Assembly: GCA_017417385.1 (NCBI GenBank)
Contig: JAFPZF010000011.1
Coordinates: forward strand, 1-47,018
DNA: 47,018 nt
From: Bacteroidales bacterium
Lineage (GTDB): Bacteria > Bacteroidota > Bacteroidia > Bacteroidales > Marinilabiliaceae
Direction: 5' to 3'
A program made the position numbers and the translations under genes. The notes below the pieces were generated by a model. The model had not been told where the DNA came from and ran no database searches. It saw only the letters and a program-made list of their open reading frames with translations. This document shows, in pieces, positions 40,337 to 46,903 of this stretch. Position 1 is the first letter of the stretch; the number at the start of each line of letters is the position of its first letter.

Positions 40337-41077
40337 ATGGAGGAAGAGAAAGAGACGACAGAAAAGGTAGGCAAGAGGGGCGGCGTCTTGAACGACTTCA
40401 AGGGGAAGCATGGTGAGGAGGACATGATGCCGAGAGAGAAGCTCGTCAAGTTCGGGGCGGACCAGCTGGAGACGTATGAGTTGATAGCGATACTGATACA
40501 GACGGGTCGTCAGGGTTGTCCCGTGACGCAGTTGGCGGCGGAGCTACTCATCAGGTACAATAACAACCTGATGAAGATGGCGGAGGCGAGCCTGAGCGAG
40601 ATGATGGAGGCTGGGGGACTGGGACCGGCGAAGGTGATAGCGATAAAGGCGGCGCTGGAGCTCGGTTATAGGCGGCAGAAGCAGGCGATATTGAACACAC
40701 AGATAAGGAGTTCGGAGGACGTTTATCAGAGTTTTCTGACGGACGTCGGCGGGCTGAATCATGAGGAGTTCTGGATAGGCGTGATGGATGCGAACGGGCA
40801 CCTCGTGCACAAGGAGAGGCTATTCAAGGGCGGAATGAACAAGAGCATCGTCGACTTGCGGATGGTGATACGGACAGTGTTGCGATATGACGGGGTGTCG
40901 TTCGTCGTAGTACACAATCATCCGTCGGGGAGTTGCATGCCGAGCAGGCAGGACGACGAGGTCACGAAGCGGATAGACGAGGCGGCACGGATAATGGACT
41001 TGCGGCTGATGGACCACGTCATAGTCGCTCAGGGTCAGGGGAACTATTACAGCTACAGGGATTATGGGAAGATATGA
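40337..41077 (+). CDS. radC: RadC family JAB-domain protein
   Basis: This 246-residue protein has an N-terminal helix-hairpin-helix-like region (REKLVKFGADQLETYELIAI followed by LIQTGRQGCPVTQLAAELL, LGPAKVIAIKAALELGYRR) and the C-terminal JAB/MPN-type metal domain with VVHNHPSGSCMPSRQDDEVT, in which H-x-H and the downstream Asp would bind zinc. The family is called RadC for historical reasons; its function in repair or mobile-element biology is unsettled. It begins 8 bases after the truncated regulator and overlaps a short antitoxin-like open frame's extended N-terminus at its end. Codons follow the + strand host pattern. Confidence 0.93.
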   Translation: MEEEKETTEKVGKRGGVLNDFKGKHGEEDMMPREKLVKFGADQLETYELIAILIQTGRQGCPVTQLAAELLIRYNNNLMKMAEASLSEMMEAGGLGPAKVIAIKAALELGYRRQKQAILNTQIRSSEDVYQSFLTDVGGLNHEEFWIGVMDANGHLVHKERLFKGGMNKSIVDLRMVIRTVLRYDGVSFVVVHNHPSGSCMPSRQDDEVTKRIDEAARIMDLRLMDHVIVAQGQGNYYSYRDYGKI

Positions 41078-41108
41078 GGGAGAGGGGAAGAGGAGCAAAC
41101 CAGTGCAG

Positions 41109-41330
41109 ATGCTCATAACTCTGGAAGACAATGCGCTAATAGCAGACATAAGAAAGGCGCTGAAACTGATACGGGGAGTGGCGTCCGTACGTATGGTGAA
41201 TCTTGAAGATAAGACAATAACGCCAGCCTTACGTCGAGCTATCAATAAGTCGCGATGCGAGTATGCCAATGGGGAGACCATTTCATGCGGTACTCCAGAA
41301 GAGATGCAACGTTATTTCGATAGTCTATGA
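41109..41330 (+). CDS. Antitoxin-like small protein
   Basis: This 73-residue protein starts MLITLEDNALIADIRKALKL. Its C-terminus, NGETISCGTPEEMQRYFDSL, resembles the end of RelB/YefM-like antitoxins ('..g.v..y.s.eEm...l.sL'). The ATG at 41109 is used because the in-frame extension to 41064 overlaps radC and is unrelated. Its stop codon overlaps the start of the next frame (ATGA at 41327-41330), the classic antitoxin-toxin junction; that toxin frame is broken. Codons are mixed (GCT, CGA, CGT). Confidence 0.6.
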   Translation: MLITLEDNALIADIRKALKLIRGVASVRMVNLEDKTITPALRRAINKSRCEYANGETISCGTPEEMQRYFDSL

Positions 41331-41432
41331 CTTACAGACTTTTATGAAGATACGATTAGCTCTTTGGAACTGATAGAGGGAGACTTGAAAGTGAGGGCGA
41401 TAGACAGGTGTAAAGTCCTGAATAACAAGTGA
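41327..41432 (+). pseudogene. Decayed toxin remnant (YoeB/Txe-like)
   Basis: From ATG 41327 the frame reads MTYRLL and stops at once. Allowing a one-base shift near 41340 it continues FYEDTISSLELIEGDLKVRA and ends IDRCKVLNNK at the stop 41430-41432. This matches the N-terminal third of YoeB/Txe-type toxins ('Y.l.Fs..a..di.......vl.ki..ll..'). The gene is therefore both frameshifted and truncated, leaving the antitoxin behind. Assignment rests on a short match. Confidence 0.4.
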
Positions 41433-41448
41433 TAAGAACAAATAGAAA

Positions 41449-41481
41449 GCCGCCACGGAGGTGCCCTGCCTCCGTGGCGGC
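41449..41481. terminator. Strong terminator between convergent genes
   Basis: A 13-bp perfect stem GCCGCCACGGAGG/CCTCCGTGGCGGC with a 7-base loop. On the minus strand it is followed by TTTCTATTTGTT, so it mainly serves the GH43 gene; the + side has TAAACCTTTT. Confidence 0.88.
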
Positions 41482-41499
41482 TAAACCTTTTATATCCTA

Positions 41500-42576
41500 T
41501 TACTTAGCAAGGTCTGAGAAAGACCAGGAGTCGCGCCAAGGGATAATGAAGGCCGTCGGTGCGACAGTCGTATCGGAGTTGGCGACGAGAGGCAGCCAGA
41601 CGTAGCGGCTGTCGCCCAGGTTGTGCTTGTTCCATACGTCGAAGCAGGCGATGAGGCCGGCGGGGGTGTTGAGGACGTAGGTGCTCTGTCCGCCGAAGGT
41701 CTTGTCGGCATCAGGTCCGACGCAAGGGTTGCCGGTCATCGTCCAATCGCCGAGGATAGAGTCAGCGACAGCGAGGTCAGCCTCGTTGGGGTCCCAGCCG
41801 GTGCAGCCGCTGGTGAGCATATAGTATTTACCGTCGTGCTTGAAGACAGCGGGAGCCTCGCGAGACCAGCCGATGAAGGTGCGGGTGAAGGTGCCGTCGC
41901 ACTTGAGGTAGTCTGGGGTGAGGCGGTTGATGTGGAGAGTCTTGTTATGCTCGGATGAGGCGAACTGGTAGGCAGTGCCGTCGTCGTCGACGAAGAGAGT
42001 CTGGTCGCGGCTCATAGAGTCGTTGGGGCGGAAGCTGCCGAGGTATTCGAATGGTCCGGTCGGGGAGTCGCTAACAGCAACGCCGGCGCAAGCCTTGGAG
42101 TAGTCGGCGCTCTCGGCGTGGAACCACATGACGAACTTCTTAGTCTTGGCGTTGTAGATGACCTTTGGACGCTCGAGGACCTTGGATGGGTGGAGGTCGC
42201 TAGCGGTGTCGTTAGGCACGGCTGGGAGAACGATGCCCTCGTTCTTCCAGGTGACGAGGTCGCGGCTACTATAGCAGCTGACGCCGATGACGTCGACGCG
42301 GTAGCGCTCCCACGTTGCGCTATCTGGGAGAGTGGTCGGTCTCTGCTTAGCCTCGCCATACCAATAGTAGATGCCGTCGTGGCAGAGGAAGCCGCCGCCG
42401 TGGGCGTCGATCATCTTGCCGTCGGTATCATTCCAGACAGCCTTGGGGACGATAGACTTGCCCTGGGATGTCGTCGAGCCCTGAGTGGAGCCTTGCGATG
42501 AGTCCTGTGGGGTGTTGGTGCATGCGGAGAGGAAGGGGAGAACTGCAAGGGTGAAGAGTAGTGATGCTGTCTTCAT
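41500..42576 (-). CDS. Glycoside hydrolase family 43-like lipoprotein
   Basis: This 358-residue lipoprotein (FLSAC, Cys19) has a Ser/Gln/Thr linker followed by a five-bladed beta-propeller: the first-blade motif DAHGGGFLCHDGIYYWYGEA contains the catalytic base Asp, MSRDQTLFVDDDGTAYQFAS gives the middle Asp, and SREAPAVFKHDGKYYMLTSG the acid Glu. This set matches the GH43 subfamilies that include exo-beta-1,3-galactanases and related side-chain enzymes of arabinogalactan, which often read 'DtdGn.I.AHGGGiL...g.YYWyGe'. A lipid anchor places it on the cell surface or facing the periplasm. It is monocistronic with a full promoter and terminator. Confidence 0.88.
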   Translation of the reverse strand: MKTASLLFTLAVLPFLSACTNTPQDSSQGSTQGSTTSQGKSIVPKAVWNDTDGKMIDAHGGGFLCHDGIYYWYGEAKQRPTTLPDSATWERYRVDVIGVSCYSSRDLVTWKNEGIVLPAVPNDTASDLHPSKVLERPKVIYNAKTKKFVMWFHAESADYSKACAGVAVSDSPTGPFEYLGSFRPNDSMSRDQTLFVDDDGTAYQFASSEHNKTLHINRLTPDYLKCDGTFTRTFIGWSREAPAVFKHDGKYYMLTSGCTGWDPNEADLAVADSILGDWTMTGNPCVGPDADKTFGGQSTYVLNTPAGLIACFDVWNKHNLGDSRYVWLPLVANSDTTVAPTAFIIPWRDSWSFSDLAK

Positions 42577-42601
42577 TTTGTTTATGCGTATTAGTATAAG
42601 A

Positions 42602-42632
42602 CAAAGGTAAGTCGTTTTGAGGATAAACGCAA
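42602..42632 (-). promoter_or_regulatory. Promoter of the GH43 gene
   Basis: On the minus strand TTG (42632-42630), 20 bases, TACCTTTG (42609-42602), 26 bases before the ATG. Confidence 0.7.
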
Positions 42633-42638
42633 CTGGGC

Positions 42639-42738
42639 AATTAGGAATGAGGAATGAGGAAATGGGAATGAGGAATTATCGGAGTCGTCGGAGTCGTCGG
42701 AAACGTCGGAGGGGTCGGAATCGTCGGAAACGTCGGGG
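42639..42738. repeat. AATTAGGAA-type repeat plus TCGGAAACG microsatellite
   Basis: 42639-42678 is copy 4 of the dispersed AATTAGGAATGAGGAATGAG repeat; it runs into 42679-42738, where TCGGAGTCG, TCGGAAACG and TCGGAGGGG alternate in nine-base steps. Confidence 0.7.
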
Positions 42739-42770
42739 AGAAGAGGTAGGAGAGATGTTTGTTTATGCTT

Positions 42771-43410
42771 CACACAGAGGGCACAGAGGACACGGAGGGG
42801 GGGCACCTGACGGTGACGGAGAGGTCACAGAGCGAAACGAGAGGACATGGAGAGGTCTCCTGACGGCGAGTAAGAGCACGGAGGACGGGAGGAAAGGAGG
42901 GCGAGAAAAGGAGTGAGCGACGGAGAGTTTTTAATCCTCACACAGAGGGCACGGAGGACACAGAGGGCGAGCGGACGCTCGCTGGAGAGGGCACAGAGCG
43001 AAACGAGAGGATACGGAGAGGTCGCCTGACGGCGACGGAGAGGGCACGGAGGTCGCCTGCGGCGAAGGGAGGGGAGGAGAAGGGAGGAAAGGAGGGCGAG
43101 GAAAGGAGTGAGCGACGGAGAGTTTTTATGCCTCAACAGAGATCACGGAGGACACAGAGGGGGTCACCTGACGGCGAGGGAGAGGGCACAGAGCGAAAAG
43201 AGAGGACACGGAGAGGTCTCCTGACGGCGAGTAAGAGCACGGAGGACGGGAGGAAAGGAGGGCGAGAAAAGGAGTGAGCGACGGAGAGTTTTTATGCCTC
43301 GCACAGAGGTCACGGAGAGTATGGAGGGGTCTCCTGACGGTGACGGAGAGGGCACAGAGGTCGCCTGCGGCGAAGGGAGGGGAGGAGAAGGGAAAGGAAG
43401 AAAGGAGAGG
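42771..43410. repeat. Long non-coding tandem array, four units
   Basis: Units start at about 42771, 42939, 43135 and 43301 (periods about 168, 196 and 166). Each opens CACAGAGGNCACGGAGGACA-like, continues with ACCTGACGGCGACGGAGAGG, CACAGAGCGAAACGAGAGGA and AAAGGAGTGAGCGACGGAGA, and ends GTTTTTATGCCTC. Unit 2 and unit 4 carry an extra GGTCGCCTGCGGCGAAGGGA segment. Short open frames here are shadows with no gene features. Confidence 0.85.
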
Positions 43411-43432
43411 ATGAACAGATTATTTGACGGAG

Positions 43433-43466
43433 GAAGTACAATGGGAGAGGAAAGGAATTATATTTG
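43433..43466 (+). promoter_or_regulatory. Possible promoter of hipBA
   Basis: TTTG (43433-43436), 22 bases, TATATTTG (43459-43466). The transcript would carry the structured repeat 43540-43647 in its ~190-base leader. Confidence 0.5.
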
Positions 43467-43539
43467 CGAAAATAACTATACATAAATGTAAGATTAAGGA
43501 AAAAAAACGGGGATAAAATAACACATACTACAGGTTATC

Positions 43540-43647
43540 TCTATAAATTGCTTTTTCGGCGTTGCATTCAACTTTGAAATCCTCATGTACTACAGTACAC
43601 TCCGGTGTTCAAAGTCTCATGCGCCTTGAAAAATCTAATTTCTAGAA
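43540..43647 (+). repeat. Structured inverted-repeat element in 5' leader, copy 2
   Basis: Begins TCTATAAATTGCTTTTTC, ends GAAAAATCTAATTTCTAGAA, with inner arms ACTTTGAA and TTCAAAGT around the same CATGTACTACAGTACACTCC core as copy 1. The arm change (CTTTTGAA/TTCAAAAG to ACTTTGAA/TTCAAAGT) keeps pairing on both sides. It ends 19 bases before ATG 43667 of hipB. Confidence 0.82.
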
Positions 43648-43666
43648 ATCCCCTAAAGGTTATATT

Positions 43667-43978
43667 ATGGAAGATTATGCGGAATACTCGTCGGTGGAGC
43701 TAGTGAGGATGCTCGGAGGGCGGTTCAAGGAGTGTCGGTTGCTGGCGAACATGACGCAGAAGGAGGTGGCGGAGATGGCTGGTCTGTCAGTCTTGACGGT
43801 GCATCGGTTTGAGAACGGGGCGGTGACGAACATATCGCTCAGTACGTTCCTGCTGCTGCTTAAGGCCGTCGGTGCTATAAACGACATGAAGGAAGTGATG
43901 CCGGAGCAGCCGGAGTCGCCGTACATGTATAGGGATAATAGTCGGAAGATTCAAAGGGTAAGACATAAGAGGTCATGA
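43667..43978 (+). CDS. hipB: HipB-type XRE antitoxin/regulator
   Basis: This 103-residue protein has a Cro/C1-type helix-turn-helix at about residues 17-70: RFKECRLLANMTQKEVAEMA followed by GLSVLTVHRFENGA and STFLLLLKAVGA. The C-terminal ~30 residues are flexible and basic. It overlaps the HipA gene by ATGA (43975-43978), the usual HipBA arrangement: HipB binds HipA and represses the operon. The structured repeat lies directly in front of it and may affect its translation. Confidence 0.9.
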   Translation: MEDYAEYSSVELVRMLGGRFKECRLLANMTQKEVAEMAGLSVLTVHRFENGAVTNISLSTFLLLLKAVGAINDMKEVMPEQPESPYMYRDNSRKIQRVRHKRS

Positions 43979-45462
43979 CGGAGAGGTTGAGAGTAATGCT
44001 GTGGGGGCAGGAGGTTGGGCGGCTGTCCTGGCACGAGAAGAGGAACACCTCGTTTTTCGTGTACAACCCCGAGTTTCTGAAGGGCGGGCTGGATATAGCT
44101 CCGCTAGTAGCATCAATACGTCTGCCGCAAAGCACACGGGCGATTTATGGAGAGACAGAGCGGATATATCAGAAGCTGCCGTCGTTTATTGCGGACTCGT
44201 TGCCTGACGCATGGGGTAATCAGCTGTTTGAGCAGTGGCGCAGGGAGAGCAAAATCTCGGAGAGAGACGTGACTCCACTGGAGAAGCTGGCATTCATCGG
44301 GAGACGAGGGATGGGGGCCTTAGAATTCGTGCCAGAGATAGACAGGGGGGCGGCGTCGGAGCAGATAGATATCAAGGCACTGGCAGACATGGCGGAGAGG
44401 ATAGTCGCTGAGCGTGAGAACGTCAGGATAGCACCCGACGAGTTGCTCACCATTCAGTCTCTGATATCGGTCGGTACATCGGCGGGGGGACGTCAGCCGA
44501 AGGGAATAATTGCAATAAACAGGGAGACGGGGGAGATACGGTCGGGGCAAGTCGAGCATGAGACGGGCTACGACTACTACATAATGAAATTCGGAGACAG
44601 GGCGCGCTCGACGGCGGAACTGGAGCAGGCATATTATGAGATGGCAACTGAGGCAGGAATCAGCATGATGGAATCCAGACTGATGGAAGTCGATGGTACG
44701 AGACATTTCCTCACTAAGCGGTTTGACAGAGACGAAACGGGTAAGCTCCATACGCAGACACTGGCTGCCATGATGCCTGAGGCGGACAGTTACGAGAAGC
44801 TGCTAATGGTATGCAGGAAGTTGGGTCTGCCAGAGGTGGACTGTCAGGAGGTGTTTCGCAGGATGGTATTCAACATACTCGGCAATAACACGGACGACCA
44901 CAACAAGAACTTCACGTTTGTCATGAACAGAGAAGTCAAATGGAGGCTGTCGCCAGCGTATGACATGACGTACATATTTGATATTGGTGGGTTTCTGCCG
45001 AACAGAGACCATTGTCTGATGGTCGCGGGAAAGTATCGGGACGTGACACTTGAAGATGTCGTGTCATTCGCAAAGGAGAATGGCATACGGACGCCGATGG
45101 ACATAGTGCGCAATGTGGCATTGGCGATGACACATTTCAGGACGCTAGCGGAGAAGAACGGCGTGAGAGATGAGTGGACGGGAAGAGTGGAGGCTACGAT
45201 ATCTGAACGCCTGGAGAAGTGGGGGTTGGCAGAGAGTCGTTGGAGAGTGGTTGAATGGATGATTGACGGACATCAGGTAACGAACGTCCGCATTGAGCAG
45301 GCGTATAAGGGGAATTATCACCTGATGGCAGACATAGATGGGAGGGAGAGGAAATATGTCATAGGGAAGAACAAGGAGGAGTATGGCATGATAGAGAAGG
45401 CAGGAATCGCGAATCTCACGGAGGAGCAGCTGAGGGCGATGGTGGAGAAGTGGATGGGGTAG
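43975..45462 (+). CDS. hipA: HipA-type serine/threonine kinase toxin
   Basis: This 495-residue protein has the HipA N-terminal subdomain (VMLWGQEVGRLSWHEKRNTS, LPSFIADSLPDAWGNQLF, GRRGMGALEF), the nucleotide loop SVGTSAGGRQPKGIIA, and the catalytic core with FLTKRFDRDE, NILGNNTDDHNKNFTF (Asp and Asn of the active site) and LSPAYDMTY. E. coli HipA phosphorylates glutamyl-tRNA synthetase. After the kinase core there is an additional ~75-residue C-terminal region (from about RWRVVEWMIDGHQVTNVRIE) not present in standard HipA of ~440 residues. Coupled to hipB by a 4-base overlap; an IS remnant lies directly downstream. Confidence 0.92.
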   Translation: MTERLRVMLWGQEVGRLSWHEKRNTSFFVYNPEFLKGGLDIAPLVASIRLPQSTRAIYGETERIYQKLPSFIADSLPDAWGNQLFEQWRRESKISERDVTPLEKLAFIGRRGMGALEFVPEIDRGAASEQIDIKALADMAERIVAERENVRIAPDELLTIQSLISVGTSAGGRQPKGIIAINRETGEIRSGQVEHETGYDYYIMKFGDRARSTAELEQAYYEMATEAGISMMESRLMEVDGTRHFLTKRFDRDETGKLHTQTLAAMMPEADSYEKLLMVCRKLGLPEVDCQEVFRRMVFNILGNNTDDHNKNFTFVMNREVKWRLSPAYDMTYIFDIGGFLPNRDHCLMVAGKYRDVTLEDVVSFAKENGIRTPMDIVRNVALAMTHFRTLAEKNGVRDEWTGRVEATISERLEKWGLAESRWRVVEWMIDGHQVTNVRIEQAYKGNYHLMADIDGRERKYVIGKNKEEYGMIEKAGIANLTEEQLRAMVEKWMG

Positions 45463-45511
45463 AGGAGGGAGGTTGGGGAGAGTTTTATAGGAACGGTAAA
45501 GGAAAATTGTT

Positions 45512-45992
45512 TATCTTTGTGGTACTGCTACGGGCGGCACCGGCGCGAGGCGTGAGGGTGGGCGTGAAGGAGGAGGCCTGCGACGAGGCGAAGAAACAGT
45601 ACGGATACTTCGTTCTGCTCAGCAACGACATGAAGGACCCGGTGAGGGCTTTGCATATCTACCGGACTAAAGACGTTGTCGAAAAGGCCTTCGGCAATAT
45701 TAAGGAGAGGCTAAACGGGAGAAGAATGCATGTCTCGTCAGATGCGGCCCTTGAAGGAAAGCTCTTTGTGCAGTTCGTCGCACTAATATACCTGTCATAC
45801 ATAAGAAAGCACATGATAGACAAGAAACTGTTTGGCAAATACACGTTGGCTGGACTGATTGATGAGCTAGACATGATTGAGTGCTTCAGGCGGGAGGGAA
45901 AATCACCTTACCTCGGAGAAATGGTCGAGAAACAGAAGCAAATATTCATAGACATGGAAGTTCCCGTTCCTACGAAAGTCTCATCGTTATGA
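45512..45992 (+). mobile_element. IS1634-type transposase 3' remnant
   Basis: From about 45546 to the stop at 45990-45992 the frame encodes the last ~150 residues of an IS1634/IS4-group DDE transposase: EACDEAKKQYGYFVLLSNDM, KDPVRALHIYRTKDVVEKAF (with the catalytic Glu), GNIKERLNGRRMHVSSDAAL, EGKLFVQFVALIYLSYIRKH and a final DELDMIECF block. The two catalytic Asp regions are missing. A -7 element TATCTTTG (45512-45519) lies just upstream of the surviving part. The codons here keep a host-like bias less strongly than hipA. It is a dead fragment. Confidence 0.85.
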
Positions 45993-46026
45993 ATGTGCTC
46001 GGGAATGCAGGATGCAAATGCTCACA

Positions 46027-46066
46027 ACAAAAGCCACGTAGCAGTTCCCTGCGGCGTGGCTTTTGT
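46027..46066. terminator. Terminator hairpin after the transposase remnant
   Basis: ACAAAAGCCACG (46027-46038) pairs perfectly with CGTGGCTTTTGT (46055-46066). Both sides have short T-runs, so it may work in both directions for the convergent minus genes. Confidence 0.75.
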
Positions 46067-46120
46067 CAGCAATTGAAAGATCCACGTCTTTCAACTTGCC
46101 AAATGTAGCTCCGCGACACT

Positions 46121-46258
46121 CTAATTCTTGGGCTTAAAGACATATGTGTTGTTCCCAACAGACACAGCCTCACCTCCCATAGCTTGCACAGCAGCCATCA
46201 TTTGATTATAGCTTGAGTACGTCTGCGAGTTTCCATTTGCAAAATTCAATGTGACCAT
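46121..46258 (-). CDS. Small protein (45 aa), unknown
   Basis: The minus strand carries ATG at 46256-46258 and TAG at 46121-46123. The product starts MVTLNFANGNSQTYSSYNQM and ends VGNNTYVFKPKN; it has the look of a compact beta-alpha-beta fold with no membrane segment. Codons (AAT, GCT, TCA, GTG) are unlike the host minus-strand pattern and like the neighbouring minus gene. It lies 34 bases after that gene, probably in the same operon. I do not recognise it; such small proteins are common in phage and conjugative elements. Confidence 0.55.
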   Translation of the reverse strand: MVTLNFANGNSQTYSSYNQMMAAVQAMGGEAVSVGNNTYVFKPKN

Positions 46259-46292
46259 CTTTTCTTACCCTTATCCGTGTCGGGCACAACTT

Positions 46293-46850
46293 CTAATTAT
46301 TAGTAATCATTCTATCTCTGTAACGTCTTATCTCCTGAAGAAGGTTGGACATTATGGCTGCAATTTCTCTGTTGTCGGTGTTCCATGCAATCTTCTTGTA
46401 CAAGTGACGTGTCTTATTGTCATTTCGCCACGGCATAAACTTTCCCCAGATTCCTTCTGCAATCTTCTTAGCAGAATCCTCGCTATTCTGACGAGAGTAC
46501 ACGGTCACCTCGTAGTACTCCCTTCCAATTGGCGTCATGTCAACCGCTATGCGATTCTTGCTCTTTATCAGACGCCCTGTCTTGTTACTGATGTCTGTAT
46601 AGAATTCGTGGACTAGTGTCGTGCCATTCCAAATCCATTGCGTCGCACCGTTGGCATCAATCATAGCCTGCAGAAGTTGAGCCCTTGCTTCGACGCTAAG
46701 ATTATTATCCTTGTTTAGTGAGCTGATGACGTCTGCCTTCTGCTCTATTTCATACTGACTGATATCCTCGTTAGCAACCAATATCGAGTCGAAGTTCGCA
46801 ATGGTTCGTTCCCTTTGGTCATTTTTAAACAGGTTTTCCTCACCATACAA
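46293..46850 (-). CDS. Hypothetical protein, possibly mobile-element derived
   Basis: The frame encodes about 185 residues from a TTG at 46848-46850, but it stays open upstream to 46925 without any ATG, so the true start is uncertain (a rare start, or a frameshift that separates it from the partial gene at 46904). Visible blocks are YGEENLFKNDQRERTIANFD, a helical region EARAQLLQAMIDANGATQWI, strands SKNRIAVDMTPIGREYYEVT and a basic C-terminus EIRRYRDRMITNN. No known domain, signal peptide or membrane helix. Composition differs from the host genes. Confidence 0.6.
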   Translation of the reverse strand: MYGEENLFKNDQRERTIANFDSILVANEDISQYEIEQKADVISSLNKDNNLSVEARAQLLQAMIDANGATQWIWNGTTLVHEFYTDISNKTGRLIKSKNRIAVDMTPIGREYYEVTVYSRQNSEDSAKKIAEGIWGKFMPWRNDNKTRHLYKKIAWNTDNREIAAIMSNLLQEIRRYRDRMITNN

Positions 46851-46903
46851 CTCCTTGTAGAACGTGTCAGCTATTACAATCCGAGTTTTCCCGCACTTTT
46901 TAC

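Noticed and set aside
42617-43485. Short open frames inside the tandem array
   Set aside because: They shift frame between units and encode only Arg/Gly/Glu-rich text; the array is better described as non-coding.
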